DNA of 64,000 bases from Riptortus pedestris (Eukaryota > Arthropoda > Insecta > Hemiptera > Alydidae). The first letter of the stretch is position 1; the number at the start of each line of letters is the position of its first letter. The position numbers and the translations under genes were made by a program. This document shows, one piece after another, positions 1-11,474 of the stretch. The stretch spans positions 92,407,501-92,471,500 of the forward strand of contig CM032233.1 in assembly GCA_019009955.1 (NCBI GenBank), written 5' to 3'. The notes beneath the pieces are model-generated. The model was not told the DNA's origin and did not search any database. It was given only the letters and a program-made list of their open reading frames with translations.

Positions 1-13
1 TGAAATAAAATAG

Positions 14-301
14 TTAGGAAGGTTTATAAAATGAAATATGGCCATTTCCTAAATAAATTACATGGGAATTGATCTCTGAAATATTCAGAAGAGAAAAAAA
101 TACTACCATAGGCCACCTTCTGGTATTTCTCGTTTCATTATAAAGTGAACACATTTTATCCAATATTTCCACACCTACTTTGGTTTGATTATAATGTGTT
201 ATAATGGAAGGCTTTTCCTTTTCTCCTGTTCTCTCATTTATTTCTCCATCAAAATGCATACATGATAAAGCCAATACATTTCTCTAATTTCGACCTTATT
301 T
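14..301 (-). pseudogene. piggyBac transposase, C-terminal fragment
   Basis: About 86 codons on the minus strand match the end of the catalytic region of piggyBac-superfamily transposases. Diagnostic stretches are KPSIITHYNQTKVGVEILDK, which corresponds to the conserved P-x-II-x-x-YN-x-TKGGVD-x-x-D block, and TRRWPMVVF, the conserved RRWP motif after it. Just upstream, around SCMHFDGEINERTGE, the match continues but an in-frame TAG lies before it. Downstream the frame ends soon after YLGN with no cysteine-rich domain. It is therefore a relic truncated at both ends. No terminal repeat or TTAA pair was recognised around it, and the rest may lie outside the window. Family assignment is confident from the motifs; the subfamily is unknown. 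Confidence 0.85.
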
Positions 302-929
302 TTTGGGGCATAGGAAACCATGGTGCCCTCCTTCGTATAAGTGAAGATGCTTGAATTTATTTCCCTATTTTTTATACTTTTAAACACCTAGTAAATCTGC
401 TACTGCACTACTTACAAAGGTAGTCGCGCGAGATCTCACAGATGCCTCAAGGTCATGCGCAGTACTGGAAAATCAGAAAAGGGTTGCAACAGTACTGGTG
501 TAAGGCTCTAGACATAAGGGGAAGGTAGCTAGGGTGGGGGGGGCGGGGCACCCAGGTTCTATCTTCTACTCAGCAGTTCAAAAAGTCTCTCCAAGTCATC
601 ACTCAGATGACGTGCGACTACTGCAGTGATAAATATATCAAACAAAAAAGGCGAATTTCTACACAATAGGTTACAAGTGGGATCAACTATTCGGGTAAGT
701 TGTCAATATCAATACGTGTTTAGAGAAATCATGTGCCATGTTACTATTCCATTTGGCAAGCATCGGATTTCATTTTACTGGCACTTCACTTTACAATCTA
801 TGATGGATTTGTACATTTCTATTTCTAAATAAAAATCAGAGGAATAGTAGGGGCGGGGTGGTTACTGATGGCTGAATAACTCGCATACTATTTTATCTAA
901 AATAAATTTTATAGAAGGACAATTGTAGA
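302..929. other. Intergenic, no gene seen
   Basis: No recognisable coding or repeat family. It holds a G-rich run near 532-548 and short open frames without motifs. Confidence 0.5.
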
Positions 930-990
930 GTCGATTAAATATAGAGTTTGGTAACGATAAAAAAATATTGCGACTGCTAGAGCGTTATAA

Positions 991-1053
<63 letters not shown>

Positions 1054-1174
1054 GATCGGACCTCAATTCCGTCATCTCCTGGTTAGGGTCAATGGACATT
1101 TGAAGAAATTTTTCGAAAATAGCGTCATGAGTACGAGCTAAATAGCTGACTTCCTTAAAGGGAAATTTGCTAAT
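930..1174 (-). repeat. Family A, left-arm fragment with (TA)n
   Basis: Reads in reverse from the CGCTAGAGCGTTA-like palindrome through a (TA)n tract at about 993-1048 to the conserved arm and a decayed left end (AAGGGAAATTTGCTAA). The right two thirds of the element are missing. Confidence 0.85.
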
Positions 1175-1290
1175 TGGCTAGTAACTCACATAATTTCAGG
1201 GAAAAAAGGATCTTAAGGTCTCATGCTAAGCAATCTTTATTAGGTTATTCCACTGGAAGACGTTTTGCAATACTGGGCATTAACAATATA

Positions 1291-2615
1291 TATGTGTCTG
1301 TTAACGCTCTAGCGGTCTCAATTTTTATCTGATCGTTAATGTAAAAAGAAAGTCAAATTCGTTAATGACTGAAATCGGTGGGTTTAGAGAGGATAATCTC
1401 GAAAATTCGAATTATCTCCGTTCTATACGTCAGATCGAAAAAATGTATAGAATGAGTCATATTGGAAATTGAATGATCTATAAATGTTGTTTTATAGATA
1501 TTTTCTGCAACATGAATATTAACCGAGATATTTGGTCATTATAGTTTTTGGCTTTCAGTAAACCCCCACTCCTACTAATGTCATATCAATAATAAGCTGT
1601 TATATCATGAACCACTACTTCCAAGGTTAAATACCAAATATTGTTTTCAAAGAACTTTTACTTTGTGAGATATACGCAAATAATTTCTGTTGACCCCCAC
1701 CCCTTTCTTTTGTTCTTGAATTACTAAAATTTGAGTGATGGAGATATTCTGATTCACTACTAGCATTAGCTGTAACTATTTAGTATAAATAGTTTTTAAC
1801 CCTCCAGAACCCACGTCAAAATGAGTGAGAACTCCCGCGTGAGAATTTTTCTCACACCGCCTATTTCCCATCAAAAAAAGTTGGTAAATAAAATATTTTC
1901 AACAAAAATTTTCTTATATTATAAAAATAACATACTAATACTTAATAAAAATATGTTAAGTAGTAATCGGGAACACAGTAATTTTATTTCCGATGAAACA
2001 AAATAAAAGAGAAACTGTTTTCCGTAGATCTCCAAAGCACTCGCTTGATGAGAAGAACACTCACAATAAACCAAAAAACCGTTGCGCCAGAACTCGCACT
2101 GTGAGAAAAACAATCACACTTAACTTACTCCGGCTGATTAATTTTGTCCTGGCGACAGCTAGCTGACGATAATCATTGGGAGACAAAGAGGGTGGTAAGA
2201 GAAGACTACAAGGTGTAGCTAGAGAGAGTAGCACTATCGCTAAACACATCTAATAATAGATGTAACTTTCTTCTTTGGGGCATGAGTATTTTGCCCATGG
2301 CGCGAGTTCTGGAGGGTTAAGAAAAGCAATATGTTATATTAAGGTATATTCCAACATTTTTTTTCTTGCTTCCGGTCTAGAATATTTCTGATCATTCAGC
2401 TCGGTGAGATTTGACCTGTTTGTTGACAATCCAGACGCTTCCATTATGAAGTTTATAAAAATTTAAATTGACTGAAAGATATTTCGTTATCATTTGTATT
2501 TATTCATTTAATATTCACGGTTGTATTGAGTGTTACAAGTATGTAGAATTATCTGTTGTATAACTTAACGTAGAAAATCTGGTTAGTTTACGCAGCTCCA
2601 GCGTGAAGGACTTTT
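1291..2615 (+). repeat. Family A, right part, split by a MITE
   Basis: Begins at TGTCTGTTAACGCTCTAGCG just after a very short TA tract and runs to a right end with the decayed hairpin CGCAGCTCCAGCG. A 517-bp TTAA-flanked element interrupts it at 1796-2320; sequence on either side (ATAAATAGTTTTT and AATATGTTATATT) is contiguous in other copies, such as 28520-28560. The longer subfamily interior is used. Confidence 0.85.
1796..2320. mobile_element. piggyBac-like MITE with TTAA target duplication
   Basis: A 517-bp insert bounded by TTAA at 1796-1799 and 2317-2320, with terminal inverted repeats CCCTCCAGAAC and GTTCTGGAGGG immediately inside. TTAA duplication and CCC...GGG ends are hallmarks of the piggyBac superfamily. 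The interior has stops in all frames and subterminal repeats of the type GTGAGAA...TTCTCAC near 1826-1856 and 2099-2115. It lies inside an older family A copy whose empty site can be read in other copies, so the insertion is real and later than that copy. Confidence 0.82.
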
Positions 2616-2618
2616 ATT

Positions 2619-2891
2619 AGCAGATTTCCCTTAGGGGAAATCAGCTATTGGGGTCGTACTCATGACGCGATTTTCAAAATTTTTCTTCAAAAATGTACAT
2701 CGATCTTACCCAGAAGATGACGAAAATGAGGTCCGTTCAAAACTGTATATACGTGTGTATATATATACCTATATATACTTATATATATATCGAAATATCG
2801 GCATAAAGATTTTTTTCTCCAACATTGACCAAAACTCCAAAAAGAATAACAATACCATATATAAATATAGCCTGGTCGAAAACATCAACAC

Positions 2892-2958
<67 letters not shown>

Positions 2959-3430
2959 TGTTATCGTTCTAGCGGTCGCAATTTTGTCTTATCGTTATCA
3001 AACTTGATATATAATCGTTTTATACAAAAAGAAAGATCAAGTTCGTTAACGGCTGAAATCGGACCAAGGGGAGTGGGAGTTTAGAGGGGGAGAATTTCGT
3101 AAATTCTTAATATCTCCGTTATTATGCATCGGATCGAAAAATTGTATAAAACCAATCTTATTGCAAATGTAATGTTCTATAAATGTTCTTATGGACCTGT
3201 TTTCACAATCTTGATTATTAATTGAGGTATTTGCAGTTTTTAGTTTTCGGTCTTCAGTAAAGCCTACTCCTACTCATCTAATATTAACAATACTCTATTA
3301 TGTTATGAAGTACTTTATTTTAAGCTTAAATACCAAATATTGTCTCATTAAACCTTTTAGTTTTGAGATAAATGCAAATACGTGGGAAATCTGCTTAGTT
3401 AACGCAGTCCTTGCGTGACGGACTTTTATT
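2619..3430 (+). repeat. Family A, complete copy
   Basis: Left end AGCAGATTTCCCTTAGGGG at 2619, (TA)n at about 2898-2955, right end with hairpin CGCAGTCCTTGCG and TGACGGACTTTT. It starts directly after the right end of the preceding copy, so the two stand head to tail with no spacer. Between the left arm and the main TA tract it carries a module of repeat D. Confidence 0.88.
2790..2897 (+). repeat. Repeat D module inside family A
   Basis: The stretch around GACCAAAACTCCAAAAAG and CATATATAAATATAGCCTGG recurs at 11348-11422 and 20203-20265, each time directly beside a dinucleotide tract. Confidence 0.65.
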
Positions 3431-4128
3431 GTAATTGTTTTCAGCCTATTCATCGGATTTTTATTTAGAATTGAAAATCGATCTGAGATTGTAAGGGGAA
3501 GTGCTGTTGTTGGAAATGGTGAATAGGATGTAAGATAGTGAAGGGAGTTTCATATGTGCATGGGGTATTAGGTGCTGGGATCGGAGGTAGGGGGTAATGA
3601 TTGGAGGAGCTAGGGACTGGCTCCCGTGGGACATGGCTCAGCATAGGCCAAGGACCACCTCAAAGTACCACCCTCCTTGGAGATGCCCGCCTAGATCTAC
3701 CCCTCTCCTTGGGGAGCTGGCACTTTCTATGTCCCTATCAGCTCCGAGCACATTTCTATGCCACCGACTCCTATTCTATAGCATCTTCTCCCCTCGGCCA
3801 ATCCCCCAGCTTTCAGATTCCACGAGCAATCCCAACACTCGCTTCTCATCCCTAAAGCCATTTATACCTACTGCCTACCGACTTGCTTTGGGTAGGATCT
3901 TAAAAAGAGAGGACAATTCGAAATATTTCTGACATAGTGGGACCTGTAGGACGGCAACGTAAAGGCTAAACTACATTGTTCTCAGAGTTAATTTGACTAA
4001 AAAACAGTAATATTTAATTAATCTGAGCGAACGAAGAAATCCGGTTTTTGGGGACAACGTAAACTAATCAGATTTCCTCTTGCTGGTCATGGAAAAAGAA
4101 AATTATAGATTGTTTTAGTGTATAATAG
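3431..4128. other. Single-copy-looking GC-richer block, no gene supported
   Basis: A purine-rich stretch (3480-3610) is followed by a pyrimidine-rich one (3640-3860). An open frame of 111 codons (3597-3932) is Pro/Ser/Arg-rich without a recognisable motif and overlaps another open frame, as expected for a base-biased tract. Confidence 0.45.
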
Positions 4129-4856
4129 AAAGTCCGTCACGCAGGGGCTGCATAAAGTAAGCAGATTTCCCTCATGATGATTAACAATAGATAAATCTAC
4201 ATACTGGTAACACAATAGCACCGTCAACATCAAGTGAATAAATGCAAATGATAATAAGAAACCTCCAGACAGGAAGCACCTGAAACGTAAACAAACAGCT
4301 GTGACAACTTCTAAAAGGAAAGAAAACAATTACGGAAATATACCAGGATATAACATATTAATTTTATTGAAAACTATTTACTATATCTAGTACTGTAATT
4401 TAAAATAGATCAGAATAATTTTTTTCACAATCAAATTTTAGTAGTCCAAAAACTTAAGAAGGGGGTGGTGTCACGATAGCATATTTGCATTTATCTCGTA
4501 TAATGAAGGTCTCTTGAAAACAATTTATGGTATTTAAGCTTCGATCAATGTGGTTTATTACATAACAGAGTATTGTTCATGTAACATGAGTAGAAGTGGG
4601 GGTTTGCTGAAGTCTGAAAAATGAAAAATACAAATATCTCGGTTAATATTCGAGATAGATAATAAATGTATATAACAATAATTTTAGTACATTTACTTTT
4701 CAATAAGATTGATTCTATACAATTTTTTGATCCGACGTATAGTAACGGAGATATTTGGAATTTTCAAAATTCTCCCCCTATAAACCCCTCCTCCCCTTGG
4801 GTCCGATTTCAACCATTAACGAACTTGATCTTTTTTTTTTGCTAGAGCGGTAACAG

Positions 4857-4907
<51 letters not shown>

Positions 4908-5038
4908 TACAGTTTTGAACGGACCTCATTTTCGTCATCTCCTAGGTAGGATCGATGGAAATTTGAAGAATAATTTCGAAAATCGCATCATGAGTACGAC
5001 CTCAATAGCTGATTTCCCTAAAGGGAATTCTGCTAAAA
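4129..5038 (-). repeat. Family A, complete copy, long interior
   Basis: Opens with AGTCCGTCACGCAGGGGCTG (reverse of the right end), carries the interior version that includes the GGTATTTAAGCTTCGA module, (TA)n at 4861-4900, and the left end at 5017-5038 in which the palindrome is slightly decayed. Confidence 0.9.
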
Positions 5039-5860
5039 AGGCGAATTGATTTCCGATAATTACCCAGTAAGACCTTTATTTTGACTTGCTCTCCCATTGG
5101 TAATTAATGCGTTGGTAATGCTGTGTCGTGCACTGTACGGGTATGATCCAGGGGTTTCATCAACAAAATGAGATGTAGGTAGTTGTATTAGCTGGTTAGT
5201 AGATGTGTGTGTGTGTGTGTAGTGAGTGTATAGGTAGAACAGGGAACAAAGGCTCATCTCGACATATCAGCCTCCTTCCCCTAAATCGAACTTCCCTCTA
5301 GACTAATGATATATCAAAAACCGATAATGAGAATCCACTCCTCCAGCCGGTGGATTCTACCCTTCCTTCACAACAGATTTTTCTTCATGCCTTAATTTAG
5401 AAGGATTAGGGTGTACTGGCTTACCAATAACATTTTCCTTAGCCTTAGGACTTGGGAACTAATAAGCTGAATTGATAGACCACCAAATACTTTATAACGA
5501 CTGTTTAACGCCTATCAACTTTTATACTTCGTTTTTTGAGCAAATGGATACATTAAATTCTGATCCAAGACCTAATGTTAATTTTTTTTTCGGTTGTGAT
5601 TATAGACCTTAAAGACCTTTAGCCGCCCTGTAGTGAGAGATCAACACGACCTACTACCTTCTTCATCCAAGGAGGACCTAGAATGAGTTGTCTCCAGTAG
5701 ACTCACGTGCACTATTGTACACGGATTGTCTGTGGCCAATTCACGGCCACTGGACGGGATCTAAGATAGTTATCCCGAGGGGCTGTCAGGCTTATATACT
5801 CTTTAGACTCCCGCTTATTCATAGGCACTGGTAACTCGCAAATATATGAGCTACCATATA
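5039..5860. other. Intergenic, no gene seen
   Basis: Contains a short (TG)n near 5202-5220. No motif-bearing frame and no match to the repeats described here. Confidence 0.45.
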
Positions 5861-6042
5861 GAAACCCGCACTCCTACTCATGTCTTATTAAAAATAAGCT
5901 ATTATATTATGAAGCACTTTCTTTGAAGTAAAATACCAAAAACAATTCTAATAGAACTTTTACGTTTGAGATGCATGCAAATACGTGACGCAGGTGGGAA
6001 ATCATCTTCGTTTACGCAGCCCCTGCGTGACGGACTTTTTAT
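5861..6042 (+). repeat. Family A, right-end fragment
   Basis: Only the last 180 bp remain, ending with the intact hairpin CGCAGCCCCTGCG and TGACGGACTTTTT. Confidence 0.82.
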
Positions 6043-6431
6043 TCACTGCCATGGCCCAAAACGTGTTTCATAAAACTATCCCGAAGTAACACTAGTACGA
6101 TTTTGAAAGCCAAAAATTTGATCTCATTGATGTTAACTGTCAGCTTGCTGTAAAAATATGCTAAAAGTCGACTAGCACACTTTGTCCAGAGTGAATGCAC
6201 GGACTAACATGATCTGGAGTGAATTTATAGGTAGTTTATAAGTGTTGCATATTTGGGTGGTTGACGTGACGATTTAGGGCGTCCTACATAGCTGGAGCTA
6301 TCCTCTATTACTTGTATACACGACACCTCATCTCCCGACTATCTCAGCCCCTACAAATCTCGTAGCTCACGACACCTCTTCCTCACACAAAAAATTCTAA
6401 AATGTTATCAATATAAGTCTCATACTCAGAT
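6043..6431. other. Intergenic, no gene seen
   Basis: No repeat family or coding motif recognised. Confidence 0.4.
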
Positions 6432-6888
6432 TTTTAACAGATTTCCCTTATTGAGGTCGTACTCATGACACGATTTTCGAAAAATTAAACTAACTATGTT
6501 GAGAAAGATCTTGGCATACTAGGATTTTTTTTTGTTTTTAAATACGTATAGGAAAATTGAAATAAATATTGAAAACCGATATCCTCTAAAATGGAAAAAA
6601 AAATAGACCAAGGGGAGAATTTCGAAATTAGTTAATATCTCCATTATTATGCGTCGAATCGAATTGTATAGAACCAATCTTATTGCAAATGCAATGTTTT
6701 ATAACTGTTGTTTTATAAACTTATTCATTATAGAGGGAAGGATTTTCGAAAATTCGAAATATCTCCGTTACTAAACATTGGATCGAAAACTTGTATAGAA
6801 TCAATCTTATTACAACATAAATTAACTGTAAATATTGTTATATACATGTATTACCGGTCTTGAATATTAACCGAGATATTTGCATTTT
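6432..6888 (+). repeat. Family A, two broken fragments
   Basis: A left-end piece (6432-6490) lacking the right half of its palindrome is followed, after about 100 bp, by two successive interior pieces. The block ATCTCCRTTA...GGATCGAA occurs twice (6641-6690 and 6765-6800), so this is a mosaic of at least two copies. Confidence 0.7.
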
Positions 6889-7006
6889 AGCAGATTTCCC
6901 TTAAGGGAAATCAGCTATTGAGGTCGTACTCATGACGCGAGTTTCGAAAAGTTTCCTCAAATGTCCATCGATTCTACCCAGGAGATGACGAAAATGAGGT
7001 CCGTTC

Positions 7007-7070
<64 letters not shown>

Positions 7071-7534
7071 CTGTTAACGCTTTGTTTTGTTTGAATGTTA
7101 CCAAACTCGGAATTTAATCGTTTTATGTAAAAAGGAAGATCAAGTTTAATAATGGCTGAAATCGGACCAGTGGGAGGGGGGATTTTTGAAAATTCACAAT
7201 ATCTCCGTTATTATGCGTCGGATCGAGAAATTGTATAGAATGCATCTTATTGCACATTAAATTTACTATAAATATTGATCTATACATTTATTCGGTATCT
7301 TGAATATTAACCGAGATATTTGCATTTGTATTCTGTGTGTCGTCGGCAGGAGTCGGCTATGTTCGGGAATTTCCGCCGAGAGCTCTGGCGGCCGTTTCCA
7401 TAACTATTCGTCCCTCTTGAATAGGTTTAGAGATACCTTACTACTACAGGTGTTATTGTGCAGATTTATCTACTGGACAACGTCACGTAGGAAATCTGCT
7501 TAGTTTACGCAGCCCCTGCGTGACGGACTTTTTA
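6889..7534 (+). repeat. Family A, compact reference copy
   Basis: This 646-bp copy shows the family architecture most simply. The left end AGCAGATTTCCC opens a perfect 20-bp palindrome (6891-6910). A conserved arm follows to about 7010, with ATGACGCGA, TCCATCGATTCTACCCAGGA and GAGGTCCGTTCAAAA. Then come (TA)n to 7066, TGTCTGTTAACGC, a block with TCGATTT-like and ATCTCCGTTA segments, a short module around GTCGGCAGGAGTCGGC, and GGGAAATCTGCT, which is the exact inverse of the left end. The hairpin CGCAGCCCCTGCG and TGACGGACTTTTT close it. No open frame is shared between copies, so the family is non-autonomous. Subterminal inversion, internal microsatellite and terminal hairpin fit HINE/DINE-1-like elements; a MITE with unusual ends is the alternative. 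Confidence 0.9.
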
Positions 7535-8103
7535 TTAGGTGTGTGGGGATAACGGACGAGATGAGATCGGCTATTGTCGCTATTGTTCCTGAGACTCCGC
7601 CGAAAATTAGTTCGTTTGTTTCCGTAACTGTTCCGCTCTCCTGAAATCGTTTTAAAGACCCGTGTAAGCTTTTAATTTTTGAGATATATGCAAATACGTT
7701 CAGTTGACCCCCCCCCCCTCTTCTTTAGTTCTTGGACTACTAAAATTTGAATCATTAAAACATGAATTATTCTGATCCATTATAAAATGCAGTACTAGAA
7801 ATAGTAAATAGTTTGCAAGAAAGTTAATATGTTATATTCAGATATATGTTAGTAATTGCTTTTCTTTTCGGTGAAGACTTCGTCTTTCTATTTGTTCAGC
7901 TCTGAGTGGTTGACAAGCCTATTTGTTTACAATTCAGAAGCCACTTCCGTTGGGAGCTTATTAAAATTAACTTAAGATTTCTCATTACCGTTTGTGTTTA
8001 CTCACGGTGGTGTTAAGTGTTACCAGAACGCAAATTTATGTATTGAAAACTTCACGTGGGAAATCTGATTAGTTTACGCGGCTCCTGCGTGACGGACTTT
8101 TTT
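7535..8103 (+). repeat. Family A, right part in tandem with the previous copy
   Basis: Starts at the GTGTGTGGGGATAACGG module and ends with hairpin and TGACGGACTTTTTT. It has no left arm or TA tract and follows the preceding right end directly, so two right ends stand in tandem. Confidence 0.82.
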
Positions 8104-8441
8104 ACTTTCACCATATGCCAACATCATGTGGACTGATAACAATAATTAGGTGGAAATATTCCCCCTTAAAACCTATTTAATATTGAATAACAGCTCTACC
8201 AACCCCACCCTTGTAATTTATTATTAGAGTTAATGTCGGTTTGTAAACCGATTAATTTCTCTCCTATTTAGCAGCACTTAACTTGAATAATTCAACTTAT
8301 ACCCCTTTCGAATAATCCACTTTGAAGGAGCATTTAACTCAAATATTTAACCAAATCTGGTTTAATTACACACAGATTAAAGTTTACTTTAATAACGCTC
8401 ATTATTCATAAAGGGCTTAAGTCATAGGTTTTGTATTTTTT
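8104..8441. other. Intergenic, no gene seen
   Basis: AT-rich; no coding motif or repeat family recognised. Confidence 0.4.
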
Positions 8442-8558
8442 AGCAGATTTCCCTTAAGGGAAATCAGCTATTGAGGTCATACTCATGACGCCATTTTCGA
8501 AAAAGTTCTTCAAATGTCCATCGATCCTACCCAGGAGATGACGAAAATGAGGTCCGTT

Positions 8559-8631
<73 letters not shown>

Positions 8632-9108
8632 CTGTTAACGCTCTGGCGGTCGCATTTTTTGTTTGATCGTTACCATACTCGATATTTAAACGTTTTACGC
8701 AAAAACACAGATCAAGTTCGTTAATGACTGTGAGAGGAGGGGTTTAGAGGGGGGGATTTTTGAAAATTCCAAATATCTCCATTACCATATGTCGGATCAA
8801 AACATTGTATAGAACCAATCTTATTGCAAATTAAATTTAATATAAATATTGTCCTATACATTTATTCTGTATCTCGAATATTTACCGAGATATTTGCATT
8901 TGTATTGTGTGTGTGGTCGGCAGGAGTCGGCTATGTTCGGGACTTGCTGCTGAGAGCTAGTGCGGCCGTTTCCGTAACTACTCGTCCCTCGTGAATAGGT
9001 TTAGAGATTCCTTATTAAAACTGTTATCATTAGGCAGATTTCTCTATTGTATAACTTTACGTGAGAAATCTGCTTAGTTTACGCATCCCCCGCGTGACTG
9101 ACGTTTTT
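8442..9108 (+). repeat. Family A, complete compact copy
   Basis: Perfect left palindrome, (TA)n at about 8562-8628, the GGCAGGAGTCGGC module, and a right end in which the hairpin is altered to CGCATCCCCCGCG. Confidence 0.9.
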
Positions 9109-9340
9109 AAAATTAGTATTTAGTTGGGAAATATGTCATTTATTTTTTTCCATTTAATCAGAAATAAGCATATAAGCATGTATAAATATGTTAACAGTAG
9201 AAACCTCTCAAAATATTGTTACACAATTTTATCTAATATGAAATAATATTTTTAATATAATTTATTTTATTTATTAATAATAGCATTTAATATTTAGATT
9301 AGACAAATTAAATACATATGAATTAAAACGTTTAAGTAAA

Positions 9341-10075
9341 AACACTCTCTAATTATGTTTACTTAAGGTTTAAATGAATAGTTCTTAATATTTTATGTTT
9401 CACAGTAAAACATAAGGAGATCGGTTTCTTATTATCGTTTGTATTTATTCACTTAATATTGATGGCGCTGCTGTTTCCAGTATGTAGATTTATCTATTGC
9501 TAAACACTACGAGAGAAAACTGCTTACTTAGTTTTTTCTAAGATTTTTTTCATTTGCTTCATACCATATTGGAAATAAAGAATTGATAGGGAGGTTATAT
9601 CATATTCGTCATACCTGCGCATGTGATCTGCTTGGTTTATGCAGGAATTTTATTAAATACGACTTACTAGTTTATATAGGCCAATATTAGCCAATGGAAA
9701 TATATTCCTGTGTATTATTTTAGAAACTAGCATCATTAGGTGTGAACATTAAATCTTTTGAGTTGTAATTTATTGACTGAGACATATAGAAACTGAGGAT
9801 TAATTCCTCTGTCTATGAGTTTTTTTTCCAAATTGTTCCTCTCTATAGGTTCCACCAAATTTTTCCAAGGGGATTAAATTGGGATTTTTAGTTATCATGA
9901 AAATAATTATCAGTCTAACACTGTCTTCCTGAGTGACACATATTTTATGAGGCCAGCAACTGCCTGATTTCGTTAGTCTTAGAGAAAAACAATATATAAC
10001 GACTAATCAAAAGTCCGTCACCCAGGGGGTGCTTAAACTAAGCAGACTTCCCACCTGCTGGAGTTACACGCTAGT
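9341..10075. repeat. Duplicated 735-bp block, copy 1
   Basis: Matches 12436-13193 along almost its whole length, including ATGAATAGTTCTT, TTATATAGGCCAATATTAGCC and GAGGCCAGCAACTGCCTG. It carries a family A right end in + orientation (about 9418-9545), a variant right end (9590-9652) and a family A right end in inverse orientation (10014-10075). The middle, about 360 bp, is not family A. It therefore looks like non-A sequence framed by outward-facing A right ends. Confidence 0.85.
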
Positions 10076-10110
10076 GATCTCATCTCACCACACACTCTCT
10101 ATTTCAATGT

Positions 10111-10677
10111 AAAAAGTCCGTCACGCAGGGACTGCGTAAACTAAGCAGATTTCCCACGTGAAGTTTTACAATAGAGAAATCTGCCTAATAACAACTGTAA
10201 TAGAAAGAAACCTCTAAACCTAAAACATTATTTAGGGTGTAATAACCCAGTAGTTTCTAGCCCCGAAACACAGTTAACCTAACCTCTAAACCTATTCACG
10301 AGGGACGGATAGTTATGGAAAAGCCCGCCAGAGCTCTCGGCGGAAAGTCCGAACATAGCCTACTGGTACCACACGCAGAATACAAATGCAAATATCTCGG
10401 TTAATATTCAAGATACAGAATAAATATATAGAACAATATTTATAGTAAATTTAATTTGCAATAAGATTGATTTTGTACAATTTTTCGATCCGACGAATAG
10501 TAACGGAGATATTTCGAATTTTCGGAAATCCTCCCCTCTAAACCCCCCCTCCCCGTGGTCCGATTTCAGCCGTTAACGAACTTTTTCTTTCTTTTGACAT
10601 AAAACGACGAACTATCGAGTTTGGTAACGAACAAACAAAAATTGCGAACGCTATAGCGGCAACCGACAAATATATAG

Positions 10678-10712
<35 letters not shown>

Positions 10713-10872
10713 TATATATATATATATATATAGATATATATATACAGTTTTGAACGGACCTCATTTTCGTCATCTACTAGGTAGGATCGATGGACATTTG
10801 AAGAAAAATTTCGAAAATTCCGTCATGAGTACAACCTCAATAGCTGATTTCCCTTAAGGGAAATCTGCTAAA
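10111..10872 (-). repeat. Family A, complete copy
   Basis: Right end with AAAAAGTCCGTCACGCAGGG at 10111, interior with an extra stretch (10215-10290) unlike other copies, compound TA/GATA tract at 10666-10744, and an intact left palindrome ending at 10872. Confidence 0.9.
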
Positions 10873-10925
10873 ACGTCCGAAGGGGCTGCGTTAGCCAAAT
10901 AGATTTTCCACGACCTTGCGAAGTT

Positions 10926-11345
10926 TTATCAAAGCTACTATGCTATTGTTATTTTATTGTTACACTATTATCGCTGTGTGGTACTACAATTCTTGTTATA
11001 TTTTATCAATGCCACCTTCATGTTGTATTAAAGCTATTATGTTATTATTATTTCACTATGTTACAACTATTTATGTTATGTGTTACCACAATTAGTGTTT
11101 TATATTTTTTTAAAGCTATTTACATGTTATATTAAAGCTGCTATGTTATTATTATTTTATTATGATAAAACTATTGTTGTTGTGAGTTATTACAATTATT
11201 GTTATATTTTCATTAAAGCTATTCACATGTTGTACCAAAGCTCCTATGTTATAGTTATTTTATGTTACAATTATTATTGCTGTGTGTTACTACAATTATT
11301 GTTATATTTTATCATAACCACCTTCATATTGTATCAAAGGTATTA
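10926..11345 (+). repeat. Tandem repeat, unit about 102 bp, four units
   Basis: AAAGCTNCTATGTTA recurs at 10931, 11030, 11134 and 11237, each followed by TTATTTTATTATGTTACA-like and CTACAATTATTGTTATATTT-like text. Units differ by 10-20%. The 97-codon open frame here is a product of the repeat. A related stretch lies in reverse at 19700-19900. Confidence 0.8.
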
Positions 11346-11347
11346 CT

Positions 11348-11421
11348 TGGATCCAAACTCCAAGAAACAATAACAACACCATATATAAATATTACCTAGC
11401 CGAAAACATGAACACAATTAT

Positions 11422-11422
<1 letters not shown>
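11348..11422 (+). repeat. Repeat D fragment
   Basis: CCAAACTCCAAGAAACAATA through AAAACATGAACACAATT matches the module at 2825-2897 and again ends at a microsatellite. Confidence 0.65.

Positions 11423-11423
<1 letters not shown>

Positions 11424-11474
<51 letters not shown>

Noticed and set aside
2662..3084. 140-codon open frame, the longest in the first 40 kb
   Set aside because: It crosses the family A left arm, repeat D and the (TA)n tract (long Tyr-Ile run). It is not conserved in other copies.
3597..3932. 111-codon Pro/Ser-rich frame
   Set aside because: Overlaps another open frame in a base-skewed tract, lacks motifs and initiator context. Not supportable as an exon.
6891..6910. 20-bp palindrome as an operator or transcription factor site
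   Set aside because: It is found in dozens of copies only at the left end of family A, so it is a structural end of the repeat.
7300..7503. 67-codon frame with several cysteines
   Set aside because: Lies in the family A interior; sister copies have stops in the same frame.
6889..7534. Canonical Helitron for family A
   Set aside because: No TC at the left and no CTRR at the right terminus. Only the Helentron-type variant remains plausible.
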